A DNA stretch of 64,000 nt from Pararge aegeria (taxonomy: Eukaryota; Arthropoda; Insecta; Lepidoptera; Nymphalidae). The notes under the pieces were generated by a model that saw nothing but the letters and a program-made list of their open reading frames with translations, searched no databases and had not been told where the DNA came from. The translations under genes were made by a program, and so were the position numbers. The DNA lies in the NCBI RefSeq assembly GCF_905163445.1, contig NC_053200.1, positions 10,044,001 to 10,108,000 of the forward strand, written 5' to 3'. Numbering within the stretch: position 1 is the first letter of the stretch; every line of letters begins with the position of its first letter. Of the stretch, positions 1 through 11,780 are shown piece by piece.

Positions 1-843
1 TTATTTATGAAGATCGGGTTTTTAAGGATATAACGCTATTATGCTTTTTTAAGTACAGCATAAGTACATTACTAAAAGTAAACGATACTGCCTTTACAGG
101 TATTAAAAAAATCCCTAATCATGCTGAGCAATTTATAAAAAAGATATACAGTGGTTCAACGCCTTTGATCTCGTGGTAAATGCCGGCGTCGTCTATACAG
201 CGTCTATACAACTTTAATTGTATTGTATTAAAAATAAAACGGGAATCTAAGGGCCTTAAGAATAGGGCCCTTTTCCTTTCGTGCGGATTTCTACCTTCGA
301 GCGAATCTAGTACGCATTCGGCCCGCCCGAATCCATATAGCCAGACGGGCTCAACTTATGTAGGACAATAATCATCTTCAGGCGCGCTCTCTCACGCACG
401 CGGACCTGATCCACACGCTGGTGGAAAACCGCATGATAGTAAAGGGCCCTATAGCAGCGTTTTGTCAGATTATAAAATGTATGATAATCTGGTTTTCCGT
501 TCTGTTTTAGTATTTATGTACCCAATCTTTTATTTAAGAGGAATCTGTAGTACCCAGACAAGTCAACGAGGCTTTAGGGTGCGTAGAATATATATATATA
601 TAGTTACTATGTTATATTTTGTACTAATTAATAAGTAGTTTAACTGACCCTCAAAATTAGAGCGTGAGAAAACATTGCATAAACATAATGCCACGTCTAT
701 TTGTAAGGCCCTATATGTTAATGGCTTTTCTATTGATCATGGAATCATAATAACATAATCAAGGCATCTTAAATATCGCGCTACATCTAAGCCTGATTCA
801 TTAATCACATTCCTATTCCATATCCCTATCCCTACTAATATTA
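1..843. other. Unique AT-rich DNA with one candidate micro-exon
   Basis: I see no recognisable repeat here. It contains a GC-richer patch at about 240-450, within which lies the candidate micro-exon described separately, and a short TA run at about 588-602. Short open frames at 180-371 have no recognisable domain and are probably chance. Confidence 0.5.
382..438 (+). CDS. Candidate 57-nt internal micro-exon, unrecognised protein
   Basis: An AG at 380-381, preceded by a weakly pyrimidine-rich ATCATCTTC, and a GTAAAG at 439-444 bracket 57 bases. That is exactly 19 codons, reading ARSLTHADLIHTLVENRMI. The segment is far more GC-rich than its flanks and uses C or G at most third positions, as lepidopteran exons often do. 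The frame is open from 364 to 528, so the same bases could also be a longer stretch of chance reading. The donor ATA|GTAAAG is a poor match to the usual AG|GTAAGT, and the acceptor tract is short. I do not recognise the peptide and see no partner exon in the window. It could be an exon of a gene whose large introns fill this window, or simply a GC-rich patch. Confidence 0.22.
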
Positions 844-1291
844 TAAAAGTCAATGTGAGTTTGTTTGTTACGCTTTCACGCAAAAACTACTTGACCGATC
901 CTCATGAAACTTTGTACACATATTCTTGGAAGTGTTAGAAGTAATATAGGATACTTTTTATCCCGACACTAAGCTCGGTTCCTTTGGGAGAGGGGATGAA
1001 AGTGTTTGACGATTTAACACCATAACTCCGACAAATTATAACTGATTTCAATAATTATTTTTGAATTATAGAGGTTATAATATGTATTTAATTTTGCCCA
1101 AACTTTGTGTAGATCTGATGAATGTGGTAGGAGATAGGGCGCAGAACTTCTCAGCGGACAGCAGCAAACCCCTTATTTAAGGCTTAGCGATACTGAATAC
1201 TTAATTTTTTTTTATAACTACAACTAAAATGAATGCCAAAAAACCATCATAAAACAAAATCAAACGCAGACGAAGTTGCAGCAACAGCTAG
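844..1291 (+). mobile_element. Hel-F repeat, near-complete copy ending CTAG
   Basis: The copy begins around TTATAAAAGTCAATGTGAG and runs through the segment with ACGCTTTCACGCAAAAACTA and ACATATTCTTGGAAGTGTTAG. It ends with ACGAAGTTGCAGCAACAGCTAG at about 1270-1291. Other Hel-F copies here end in related form (59648 on plus; 21238 and 63196 on minus). I recall this as one of the commonest unclassified lepidopteran repeats. The CTAG terminus with an inverted-repeat-like GACGAAGTTGC just before it resembles a Helitron 3' end, but I see no 5'-TC terminus that would settle it. It has no coding capacity. It is non-autonomous if it is a Helitron. Confidence 0.6.
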
Positions 1292-1911
1292 CAGGTATAT
1301 AAGTGTGACCGCAACCAAGTGCTATATTGAAAAAGACACGTTGAGTTGGTGTAGTTTTTTATAAGGTGGAGGGAAGGTGTGCAATGACCTAAGTAAACAT
1401 CAAAAACAGTAGTTTCTGAAACTTAATCTATATGAAAATGAATACGCAAAGTTTCCACAAACCAGACTATAGAAGTTTAATGTCCTTTGAAGTAATCAAA
1501 AGATTTGTTATAATTAAATTTGGGATGCAGTACTTGGGAATGATCATTTTTCCCGGCTCTAAGCATTGCCATAATTCAGGACGTTTTAATTTTCCAAAGC
1601 TACGTCGCTCCCCGCGGGGCGCTTAAGGAGTCTAGAACATTACAGACTAATTTTTATATATCTTTTTACAGGAGCCGGATAATCGAACTGCCAATCTCAA
1701 CGTTGAACAAAGGAGACCGGATAAAGTAGAACTAATAAGAAACTTTCATATTCTATGATAGCTTTGTGTATAGAGGAAATTTAAATAGCTTCTGGGTTTG
1801 ATATCATGTTGCACGGAATACATTTTTGGGACGGGTCAATTTATAAGTCTTTATCGTACGGTTATGTAAAAAGGTGATGAAGTCTGTGATAGATACTAGA
1901 TCGATAGATAC
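1292..1911. other. Unique DNA, nothing recognised
   Basis: AT-rich sequence with only short open frames (for example 1432-1626). I see no domain, no tRNA-like core and no inverted termini. Confidence 0.4.
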
Positions 1912-2095
1912 TACGGCAACACACACTTCGCCATCTAGCCCCAAAGTAAGCGTGATGAAATTTTTTATGAATAATAGTCACAAATACTTATAACACACAA
2001 ATAAACACCCAGCCACTGACAAACACGCATGTTCATTTCATCACATAAACATTTTGCAGTTTTAGGAATCTAACCCACAGCATTCGCCTCACAGA
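1912..2095 (-). mobile_element. SINE-A, diverged partial copy
   Basis: On the minus strand this matches the body of SINE-A: the 3' segment with GCTAGATGGCGAAGTGTGTG and the middle with GTGGCTGGGTGTTTATTTG. The head next to 2095 is too decayed to show a clean promoter, although a remnant of the box B region (GTGGGTTAGATTCC) is present. It differs from the full copies at 17975-18246 and 36370-36604 by several internal deletions, so it is an old insertion. Confidence 0.75.
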
Positions 2096-3285
2096 GTAAA
2101 CATATAAGATGTTTTGAGACTTTTATTTTGTTATAGCCCAGAGCTTGATTGCAATCAAACTTGATTGTAAGAGATGATTCAGCTTAAGACAAAGAACGCT
2201 TGCTCAGAAGATACCTTAATATTACAGAATCTATTTTAAAGGCATCTGAAAAGACGTTAGCAGATAGCTATGCAGAGCGTTTAAGAAACTCTAGCTCTAT
2301 TTTTTTTAATATCAGTAGTTTATAAGAAGCTAAAAGCGATAAGCCTTTGCAGATCTTATATATATATATTTATTATTTTGTTATTAAAGTTTTTAGTAAT
2401 TTGTGCAATAAAGACTTTATCTATCTATCTAAAAATATAATACGTAATACAGGAAGCTTGGGCCCAAGTTCTTGTACTTACTTTTTTACCATTCTGTTTA
2501 TTGCTAAAATGTCTGTATCCATATTCCCAGCTATATATAAATATCTAAAAGATCCGTTATTAAAGAGACGGTCACTTGAACTGGTAGTTCTTATTAGCAT
2601 GTAAATTAACCGCCTTAGCGTTGCTACTTATTTACCTGGTCCACCTTGTTTAACTTTACTTTTTATGAAAAAAACTCAAGATTTAACGCAAACGCTTTTA
2701 AGCAACCACGAAAACAGCATAGCTTGCAAAAATTAAGAATTTACTTGATCACATTTCTATTTGTCAGCAGTGTTTAAAAATATTAATAGTTCTTACTTAA
2801 AAAAGGATATTCTTTAATTGCTATTGCTTTATTATTCTTTATTTTTCCCATTGGTTTTATATGGATTAGTTCGATCCCCGGACCTGTAACTTTTTGGAGT
2901 TAAGTGCGTTTTTTAATTAAAGGAATTATAATATTACTTGCTCTAACGGTGCAGGGAAGCATCTCAAGGGAACCTGCATGGTTGAGCGTTCACCATAATG
3001 TTTCCAAGGGCGTTTGTTACGTACCAATCCGAACTGACTATCAAAGACTATTTGACTTTGTGTGCGTTATTCATTTTTCATTATAGCGCGGGGGTAGAAC
3101 AGTTTGCAGAGCGTTTTGCGGTTCATTAGCATTTTAATTAGCCTTCAAGCGGCAGACAAGCACCTGCGCCGCGTCGCGACCCTTTGCCCCGAACTGTGCA
3201 ACGCTGGCTGTTCATTTCTTGGCGAACGTCTTTGTACGAACCGAACAGAGAATAAATTATTGTACCTACATATTCCATATTATTT
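2096..3285. other. Unique AT-rich DNA
   Basis: Nothing definite. Around 2862-2900 the phrase GTTCGATCCCCGGACCTGTAA resembles the GATCCCCGACCTG of a retrotransposon-like tail at about 17945-17960, so a fragment of that tail may be present. Short open frames at 2347-2604 and 2904-3086 show no domain. Confidence 0.35.
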
Positions 3286-3540
3286 TGACGGCCGATTGGC
3301 GCAGTGAACAGCGACCCTGCTTTCTGAGTCCAGAAAGAAGTGTGGGTTCGATTCCCACAACTGGACAACATTTGTGTGATGAACATAAATGTTTTCAGTG
3401 TCTGGGCGTTTCTCTATATATTATAACTATTTATGTATATTATTATATTTACTCTTAGTTTTGTAGTGCGAGAGTGGGCAAATCCTCATTATGATGGTGG
3501 CGATGTGTGTTTTGTCGTAGTATATTTATTTGTTTATTTA
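3286..3540 (+). mobile_element. SINE-A, full-length copy
   Basis: A tRNA-derived SINE. The head GGCCGATTGGCGCAGTGAAC carries a box A, and GGTTCGATTCCC at about 3346-3357 is a canonical box B; together they form an internal RNA polymerase III promoter. The body contains TTTCAGTGTCTGGGCGTTT and ends with GGCGATGTGTGTTTTGTCGT followed by a TTTA-type tail (TATTTATTTGTTTATT). Near 3460-3490 the usual segment ACCCATAACACAAGCTACGC is replaced by unrelated sequence, so this copy has an internal rearrangement. SINEs encode no protein and depend on a LINE for movement. Confidence 0.85.
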
Positions 3541-4691
3541 AAAAAAAACAAAAAATGTGAGAAGAAGACAGTATATGCCTTACGTTTGTGTATCATTGAG
3601 ACGAATTTTCACACAAGTGTGTGAAATTTCATGCATACCTAAGATTTTAAAAGTGCCTTAAGGTAGGAATTTTAATGTGACATTCGGTTCTATAGGCAGT
3701 GAAGTATGATAAGTTTTACGTTAGTTACATTACAAATATTATCCCATTAGTAGCTAGTTAAAACTAGTTTGAATGAAAAGGCATTTTTATCTTAGCTAAT
3801 AAATAGAAACCGATCCGGTTGATACCACCATATTATTCAAAAACTCAACATACAATGCACCCTATAGCCTCACTGAGCCCTAGACAACACGTAGCATTAA
3901 TCAAACTTAATTCGACTTATCAGAAGTGCCCGAAGTCGGCGAAGTCGAACAGATCAAAGGTTCGAAACCAAAATAATTCAACAGCTATAAATGATGTTAA
4001 TTACACTAGTGTTGATTTTCTTAGAACACCCGAGGGGAGGCAATTAAACTCTTAGGGCCTCACTATCAAGTGTGAAAATTATACGCAAGTGTGTATCGAT
4101 TTTACGTGTGAAATTATTGGGATCATGTATTCCAATTAAGATAAGTAATAACGTGAGAACGAGAACGGGATATTTATTAAACTTCGTGAAATTGATAACT
4201 TTACAGGTTAACTGAGTTAATTGAATGAGAGATTTGAGTCTAATTCAATAACAGACTTATTCCCATTTCTTTCTTCAATTCTATCGAAAACAAAAGCAAG
4301 AATTATGTCTTCTATAGATGTCATGTCCCTTACTGCTGAGGCCAGAAAAGTGTGTTTCCTTGCTCCGCACTTAACCCATAATTTCTCTGTCTAGACGGTT
4401 TTAACATTGCTCTGTCTCAGTTTCCTTATTCTTTGCTTCTTCTGATATAACTGAGTCAATAAAATTGCATTCAAGATTATGAATATATGATTTAAATTAA
4501 ATTAAGGCAAATATAATATAATTTCGTTCATTATCAGGGGATAATTTAATTTTTTTTAGGGAAACCCTATCAGACAATTGTAAAATTTAAGAGGAGCTAA
4601 CTAGACTGTAGTCCTTAAAAAATAAAATCTCAGATTAGTCCCAGTAACCCGATATATATTAGAAATAACCTAACCTTATATAGTTTAGTCT
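3541..4691. other. Unique DNA with a short palindrome
   Basis: No repeat family recognised. A short inverted repeat, TTCACAC-AAGT-GTGTGAA, lies at about 3608-3625. The open frame at 3819-4055 has no recognisable domain. Confidence 0.35.
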
Positions 4692-4760
4692 AGGCACTTG
4701 GCCAGCGTGGTAGACTACGGTCTACGGCCTAAACCCTTTTCATTCTGAGTGGACACCCGA
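4692..4760 (+). mobile_element. SINE-B, 3' fragment
   Basis: About 65 bases match the 3' part of SINE-B: CACTTGGCCAGCGTGGTAGA, then GGCCTAAACCCTTTTCATTC. There is a small duplication (TACGGTCTACGG) inside. The tRNA-like head is missing, so this is a truncated or eroded copy. Confidence 0.6.
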
Positions 4761-7281
4761 CATACAAGACATACAACCTTGTATTTTTATATTTAAAAAA
4801 AACCAAAGGTCTCCACCTATAATTTAATAAACAGGCTTGGTAAACGTAAATATACGTTTTGTTCCCATTTCGCTCGCGTCGGACAGGCTAATCTGGACGC
4901 GTGTTGATTCTCCTCAATAACTAACTTCAAACATAATTATCATCCTCAATTTACCCTAAAATTGGCGATGCCCTCGGAGGGATTCCCCCGATATTGCTCG
5001 GCAAATTTCTTGTGCCAACAAGACCATCGATATCAGGATATTATTGAGGGTCAATGTTTGCTTATTTCATTATGGCGGGATTGATTCCATCAGCGTTCAT
5101 TAAGATATCGGTGTGACAATGCAACCTTCCCGTTATGAGATTGAGTTTGTTTAGGTCCGGGGGACAGATTGTCGGCTTTTTTTCCGTCCAATCATTATCG
5201 TTGGGAACTACAATGTATAAGTCACTTATGAAAATATTCAAAAGAGTTTTAAAATTTTTGAAATATTCCCTTCGTCACTAAACGTTTCTACTTATTAATC
5301 TGTATAAAAAAAAACCTAAATGTAAATCATGCTTCTTAAAAATACTGGTAACTGTTGCCGTAAAATTTAATCATAACATAATAATAATATTTAAAGTTTT
5401 AATATTGTTTGCGTAAAATAATACTTTTACATATTCATATTTCAGTTTTTTTCAGATATGTTTGGACGTCATGGAAAAAAGCCTAATATCACGCGCATAA
5501 TCATATAAGGCAAACGTGCATAGAGGACGTGCAATTTTGCGGCGCATCGGCCGTTGGCGGTAATAAATTTAAAATATGTCCGCCTTGTCACATGCCCGCT
5601 GAATACTAAGTAGGTGAGAACTCCTCCAACTCCCGATTTTCTATTAATAAGGAAAACTGCTTAGAACGTACACATGACTATGAATTTGAGGCGTGTCTTG
5701 TCTCAGCGGAATTTAATGTTCATATATTTTCTTAACTTATTTAAACTCTATATTTAGTATCTGGAAAAAACTAATACATAATAATATGTTTCATATATTC
5801 AATACTGCTACTGCTCACATTCGCACAAACTGCAACTTTTTGGCATCTGTAGGGTTACTGTTTGGACCAAATCTTCAACTGCCAGTCAATTGTTAAATTA
5901 CGACATTTAAAAAAAAGTAAGTAATTTTTTAACAAAGGTATACTATTTCTTTTGTTTCCACTTTGGTTAAATTTGGTTAAATGTTAATCCCTACCTGACA
6001 AATTTCGTGTAAACTTTCAAAAAATCATCTGTTTATATTTACTGTTTATATTAAAATAATCACCTAACACGCGTAAGCTATTGGTCCATAAAATATAATA
6101 CATTTGAGAAACGTATAATATACGATAGAGTTAAATCCCTGCTCCATTCAAATATAAATCCCAAGAAATGGGTACAACAATTCATAATGTTTTTCATAAC
6201 CGCCGCATAATACGTGCCAATATCTCCCCGTATACTTTCAGTATGCTGTAAGTCGTTTCCCTACATTTAATATTCATTATTTTATATCAGATCATACGCT
6301 TTTACGAGGTGCTTAGCAATCAACCTGTGAAAGTTCAATCTGGCCCGCGGTGTCGTTTACTCACTTGATATTACCTCCAAATAAAATATAACAGGGATTT
6401 GAGCTGACTGGAGCTCGGATAAAGAAATGCCCAAGTGTGAGACTGCCTCGAATGCCTGTGTAATAATATTTGTATTACATATTATAAATTCTTGTTATAA
6501 CTATAAATACGGACGCCATAGCAGCATCACGCGATAAAGACACGGAAATCGTCGTTAAAATGACCAAAAATTCAGCAAGCGAATGTTGAACTCTAATTCC
6601 AATTGTTTCTTTTGTTACTAAAGTTTATCAATATCTAAATATTTACATTAAAACACCGAAAAGAACGGTTTTTAAGATCGAAACAAATAATTTTAAAATT
6701 GTTATTATGTTATTAGAAAAACCAGAAATTTTATTAAGGGATTATTGTGAAGGCATAAAAACAAAAAGATAGTATAGGTTCACCCTATAAGCCATGCGTG
6801 AACATCGACAAAACATACCTAGATACGTACAGGTCGAATTGAATCTTTAAACATTAACATAAATTGATTTTGTTATGCAGCGAAAGATCAAAAAGTGACT
6901 CCCTAATTTGTCGGCACTGCATACTAAAACCGAATTTCCATTAACCGGCTCTGTTTACTGCGAAATTCTTTTTCACCAAATGAGATTTATTCCCTCACAA
7001 AAATATGTAAAGTTGGAACGAGACACCTTGGGTAGAAATCAGGGTTGAATTTGTCAGCTTTTCTATACTTCCCCAGATCATTACAATACTTATTTTCTTT
7101 TATATAAATAGCATTTGAAATTAATATAAGAGAAAATAAGCATAAGTTCGTATGTCAGATGCCTTTTACCTAATAAAAAAATATTATTAGCAGTTCATGC
7201 AGTTTATTCATGCATTTTTGCATGAATAAACATACCTGCATACGAAATTTGACAGGTCAATATATCTTTTTTAACCTTACC
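4761..7281. other. 2.5 kb of unique AT-rich DNA
   Basis: I recognise no repeat family and no coding region. A perfect 13-bp stem hairpin at 7202-7231 is listed separately. GC-richer patches at about 5540-5600 and 4960-5060 have no identity I can support. Confidence 0.35.
7202..7231. repeat. Perfect hairpin, 13-bp stem, 4-base loop
   Basis: GTTTATTCATGCA is followed by TTTT and then its exact reverse complement TGCATGAATAAAC. Such a short AT-rich palindrome can arise by chance in 64 kb of this composition, or mark the end of a decayed inverted-repeat element. Confidence 0.6.
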
Positions 7282-7360
7282 ATACGATGGAGTCATTCAG
7301 CGGGCGATACAGCGAGGGAGCTATGCTCGGAGTATCTCTAAGTGATCCAATCAGAATTTC
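7282..7360 (+). pseudogene. RTE-1 retrotransposon ORF scrap
   Basis: The stretch TTCAGCGGGCGATACAGCG, then GAGCTATGCTCGGAGTATCT and AAGTGATCCAATCAGAAT, is collinear with the minus-strand RTE-1 copy at 38711-39079. There the same region encodes MERAMLGVSLRDLIRNE. Only about 70 bases remain, so no product is possible. It begins at nearly the same internal point as the 5' end of the 38711-39079 copy. Confidence 0.65.
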
Positions 7361-7413
7361 AAAATTAGATAAAAGTTTAGTTTAAAATGATAATTTATCA
7401 GATAATGTTATTT

Positions 7414-7819
7414 TACAACGTGCAAATGAAAACCGAAATAATACTTCACAGGCTTTAGGGGTACATTATGTACTGTCTCTGATACTTATCTGTAAAACCG
7501 AAACACTAAATTTTTTTTAATAAACCACATAGTCTTTACTGTTGAAATCAGATAGAGCCCTAACATCACATGCAAAATTAAAATCAAGTGACTACTGTCA
7601 CTTTATTAGGTACGCGGCGCGTAGCGTAGGTACTATGCACGTGTCGGTATTTTATCTTAAATAGGGTTGTCACAAGTAAACACTTAGAATGTTTTAAGTT
7701 CAATTGTATTAAAAATTTAAATATTCTTCTTTTGATTTAATATTTTTACCGGGCGATTCTTTATTAAATATACTTATGCACCCTTCAACAGTTTTTCGTA
7801 ATTCAGTTACAAGTTTTAC
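7414..7819 (+). mobile_element. MITE-1, copy 1
   Basis: About 400 bases are collinear with 9069-9490 and 39169-39575. Shared landmarks are AATAATACTTCACAGGCTTT, TCAAGTGACT..CACTTTATTAGG, GCGTAGCGTAGGTACTATGC, ATAGGGTTGTCACAAGTAAA and CTTATGCACCCTTCAACAG. The left end TACAACGTGCAAATG is intact. The right end (AAGTTTTACA) is a decayed form of the CACGTTGTA seen in the other copies. It has no coding capacity and fits a non-autonomous DNA transposon. Confidence 0.7.
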
Positions 7820-9068
7820 ATTAGTTATCCATTATTTAAAGTTGTATCGTATTAAGTTTGTCTGTATACAGTATTACAATCTACTTTTGTAAATGTGCAG
7901 GCTACTACAGAAAGTATTTGATGTAACACCAACCCTAACTGAAACGTGGCTGGAGAAGGGGCTGAAATTAAAATCATATCTGCGTAGTCGAGTCACGCGA
8001 AACATTAACTTTACCCCGCAATAAACCGCGCCCTTAAGAGCCTCATTGAGAATTAAAATTTGCCGGCTGATCTCGTCGCTGACGTTTCCTGATGGATTAC
8101 GAACGTAGCGGCTCGCTTGTTTAATTTCACTTTAGAAATTACACTTAGCTACTGAAATCATATTACTGGCTTATTAAATTCCCGTGACATTGATGTGTAA
8201 AATTTTTGGGAGTTTTCGTCACCTGTCCGTTTTTAGAAGCATGTTTGTATAATTGCTGTTTATTTGCTGTTTTATTAATTAGAAATGTTTTTGTTTGACG
8301 CTAATTTAAAATTTGTTAGACGTTTATGAAAATAATTCAAGTCAAGCTACATTTACAGACGAAATAGATACTCTGTAATATATATTACCTGTGTTTCAAG
8401 ATACGTTAAAATGTAATAATGTTTTTTATTAGTCTCATAAGCATGATTTAGTAACAAACACCTTCTCTGATTTTCACTAGATATTTTCCTTGCACTTTTC
8501 TTTAGAATGGGTAGTTAAATAATACACATGTTTTTAAAGGTTTTAATATAAAGCGTATAAAACGTATTTCATTGGTATACGTATTCCGCCTACACTAAAT
8601 TTAATGTTCACAGTTTCTCGTTCGTTCTATATTCCGAGGCGATAATGACACTCGAATTCACCCCAACCGCACCCTCGAAACGACGAACTCGATGGCGTGT
8701 CTTTAGGGATAATAAACTAATAAGAAGATTACTATACAGTGTAAACTTGTCCACGAATTAACCAAAACAAACGACGTCGTGTGTAGACTTGGTCTTATTA
8801 AATTCAGACATACCGAAACTTTCAGCTTAGTTGGATTCAGGTGCGCTTAGACTATAATGTAACAAGTAATTTACGTAGAAACATATTTAGTTGGATAGCA
8901 AATTATGGTATGTTAGGAAATTAAACAAGTTCTATAGTATATTCAACTACTATTAAGTTTTTAGAAGATGAATCTCTTGATTGATTGAGTTATATGATAA
9001 CATATTTATTAAATCAATGTAGTACAGTTTAAACAGAAGTGATTGTTTTCTTATCTCTTCCTAGCTTC
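7820..9068. other. Unique DNA between two MITE-1 copies
   Basis: No repeat recognised. Two GC- and CpG-richer unique patches lie at about 8010-8120 and 8620-8710, possible conserved non-coding segments. No exon structure is visible. Confidence 0.35.
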
Positions 9069-9490
9069 ATATTACTTCACAGGCTTTAGTGTACATTATT
9101 CATTGTCTCTGAGACTTATCTGTGAAACCGACATGCTAATAGTTTTTGAGTAAACCCCTACCATAGTTACTACTGAAGAAATTAGATACAGCACTAAAAT
9201 AACATACAAAATAAAATCAAGTGACTCGTGCCACTTTATTAGGTAAGCGTTGCGTAGTGTAGGTCCTATGCGCGTGTCGGTCTTTTATTTTCAATAGGGT
9301 TGTCATAAGTAAACACTAAGAATGTTTTTAATTAGTTTGCATAAGAATCATAAAAAAAAAAAAATTAGTTTGCATGGAAAAATAAATATGCTTCTTTGGA
9401 TTTAATATTTTTACAGAGTGATTCCTCATGAAATATACTTATGCACCCTTCAACAGCATTTCGTAATTCAGTGACACCGGACACGTTGTA
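9069..9490 (+). mobile_element. MITE-1, copy 2, with a poly-A insertion inside
   Basis: Same order of landmarks as the other copies. The left terminus is missing (the copy starts at ATTACTTCACAGGC), while the right terminus CACGTTGTA at 9482-9490 is intact. Inside, AATTAGTTTGCAT occurs at 9330-9342 and again at 9363-9375. Between them is a short segment ending in a run of As, which looks like a tiny retroposed insertion with a target-site duplication. Confidence 0.7.
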
Positions 9491-10300
9491 TAAACTTAAT
9501 ACCAAATAGTTAAGGTACAGTCTTACCTTGTACCTACTAATGTAATGAATCTAAATAACGAATAGAAAAAGTTTCTATTAACTTAGCTGATTATAATCGC
9601 ACTTGTCTCTAGTAACAAGCATATTTGGAGTGAAATAAATTTTTCTTATTGATTATTATAAACTTTAAAAGGTAATTATTTTTTGTATTGGTAAGTCATC
9701 GTATTTATCAGCCTTAGTTCCCACTGCTGTAAACACAGGCTTATATAGAGTTATATAGAGCTATAAGATGGTGGACTTAGGTAAAGACTATAGACAACGA
9801 TCGTAGGCAGAGATATTTAGAGAATAGGTACTTTTACATTGCTCAGTCAAAGTCAGTTTTGTCGGATGCGACGGAATTATGGCAGACATATAAGTTTGTT
9901 CCTTTTTAACGGTTTCAAATCTGATCTAAAGAGATGCAAGTTTTATAGATCACAGCTTTGTTGATAATTTTCGGATTTGACTCCACGATACTTTATTGAG
10001 TTATATTTTTTTCAAGTGTTATCCTTTTCCAGATTCAATTAATTTTAGACTTGTCAATTTAGTTAAGTTCAGAGATTTATCTACCTACCAAATTGGTACC
10101 ATATTTGGCCTTAATCTTTCGCCCTGCATCTAAGAGCACCTTTAGAAATCGATTCTGGAAGTTAAAGCCTCTAATAACTTTTCTTAACACCATATGCTAG
10201 TCTTGTAAACAATTTGGATAACGAAAAATGGAGTGTGTGTCGATTAACAAATTCGAACACCTATCTTAGCTTTTGTCCTTAGTAAGGCTATAAAGAGAGG
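9491..10300. other. Unique AT-rich DNA
   Basis: No coding region, SINE core or inverted termini seen. Confidence 0.35.
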
Positions 10301-10525
10301 AGTGTGGATAAATTGAAGAGATCCGGGTCACCACTACGGCGTGTCGCATGGGAGGCGATCAAAGCACTACTGTTGGTTAGATTACGATCACCTTCTGTGT
10401 GTGGCTAAGTGGATTGAAGCGGGACGCGCGGCCGCCGGGACGATGGCGTTGGATTGGATTCAACACGAATTGAGCAATAAAAGCTCACACAGAAGTAATG
10501 AGGCCACTAGTTTACCTTTTTAGTT
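10301..10525. other. GC-rich segment of unknown origin
   Basis: This patch (for example GGGACGCGCGGCCGCCGGGA at about 10421-10440) is much richer in GC than its surroundings. It contains GCTAAGTGGATTGAAGCGG, which recurs at 11319-11337 with different flanks. An open frame spans 10341-10523 but has no recognisable domain. It may be a transposable-element fragment from a family not otherwise present here. Confidence 0.3.
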
Positions 10526-11619
10526 TTCAATTTTATATTATGACTATTTACCGACTATTGTCGAAAAGATTCTGAGATGCCCGAGAGCTGTTGTATATTT
10601 AAAATATTGGTACCTTATTCCTTTTCACTACTTTAATTATCTGTTGTCCTTTAAGCGTACGAGTTGGTAAAGCATTTTCCAATATAAAATGTGGTAAAGT
10701 TTTTTGCTGCATGGCAAGCCATCAAAGCATTTGTTAGATTAGTTATGTTATGAATTGACCAAAACAGTTTATTTTTGGGTAGTTGGTCCGCCTATCGGCT
10801 TATCTATTTTACGTGAATTATTTTTTAATTTATGCGTGAATTATTCAGTAACTTTTAACTGGGTAATTTAGGACACTAACGATATATTTTTTATAATATA
10901 ACTTTTTCTCGTAGTGTTATTCTTTTTTTATTTATAAAAGTAGATTGGTATATAGTTAATCGCTGCACCCAATAAACAGGATATGTAATGCAACAAATCG
11001 GACTATTATTTCCTATAATCTACGTTTTTTGACACTCCAGCTCAGCTTATTATTAATTGTATAATTTGATATTCTTACTAAAATAGTTTTTTTCATCAAG
11101 CAACGGAATAGTAATAGTTTGACGTGATTTTCATAAATATAAAGAATGATAGAGTTTAAAAAACACTTGATTTCGAAAGGAAGGGTCAATAAAAATGGAA
11201 GCATTTCGCAATGTCGTAGTCTTGAGAGTGGATAAAATGATGAGAGCCGGTACACATAAACGTTGCCACAAGGGAGTTTCTCTAAGCGTCGCCAGTGTCG
11301 GGTAGATCTTGCGTTGTGCTAAGTGGATTGAAGCGGTATCCTGCAGACAAGACTGCGGGTATTCCCTCTTATTATATATTATTATCTATAAAGGAAAGAT
11401 ATGAATCTTGTAGAAGTATTGTATGTATTAAGCAATGAAAGTAGGTAAATCCATAAATACCAACAAAAAGCTACCTCCGGTTGACACATTTTTGAGGCCT
11501 GCAGGTTTTGCAACCTAGCATTTCTTCATATTATAGTCTAATCCGAACCTTTCTTTACAATATATTTATAATATCTTTGTAAAACATAACATAAATTAAT
11601 ATTAATATCGTCGCCAATC
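10526..11619. other. Unique DNA; second copy of a 19-base motif
   Basis: GCTAAGTGGATTGAAGCGG is repeated at about 11319. The open frame on the minus strand at 11013-11255 has no recognisable domain. Otherwise AT-rich and featureless. Confidence 0.3.
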
Positions 11620-11780
11620 GGTTTCTCTTGGTTTTCCTAATCTTAAAGTTGCGTGGCAGAGATAGCTACTAAGCGGTAAGGCCGCCATTTGTATCCTACA
11701 TTTTAAGTTTCCTCTTGTTGAGTCCATTTGTTTTTCTTTTAGTGTACAAATAAAGTGTATAAATAAATTAATTAATTGTC
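11620..11780 (+). mobile_element. LINE-J, 3' tail fragment
   Basis: AAAGTTGCGTGGCAGAGATA, then AGCGGTAAGGCCGCCATTTG, then GTGTACAAATAAAGTGTAT with an ATAAATTAATTAATT-type tail. This is the pattern of a non-LTR retrotransposon 3' untranslated end: a short imperfect inverted repeat around the GGCC, a polyadenylation-like AATAAA and a simple-repeat tail. Related tails lie at 16420, 30145 and 51765. I recall this end from CR1/jockey-like lepidopteran LINEs, but cannot assign the clade from so short a piece. Confidence 0.6.

Noticed and set aside
588..602. TA-rich run as a TATA box
   Set aside because: No initiator, coding region or other promoter element nearby; TA runs are frequent in this DNA.
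3346..3360. Possible functional tRNA gene (box A and box B present)
   Set aside because: Box A and B belong to SINE-A; the acceptor stem does not close and the same head recurs in other copies with SINE bodies.
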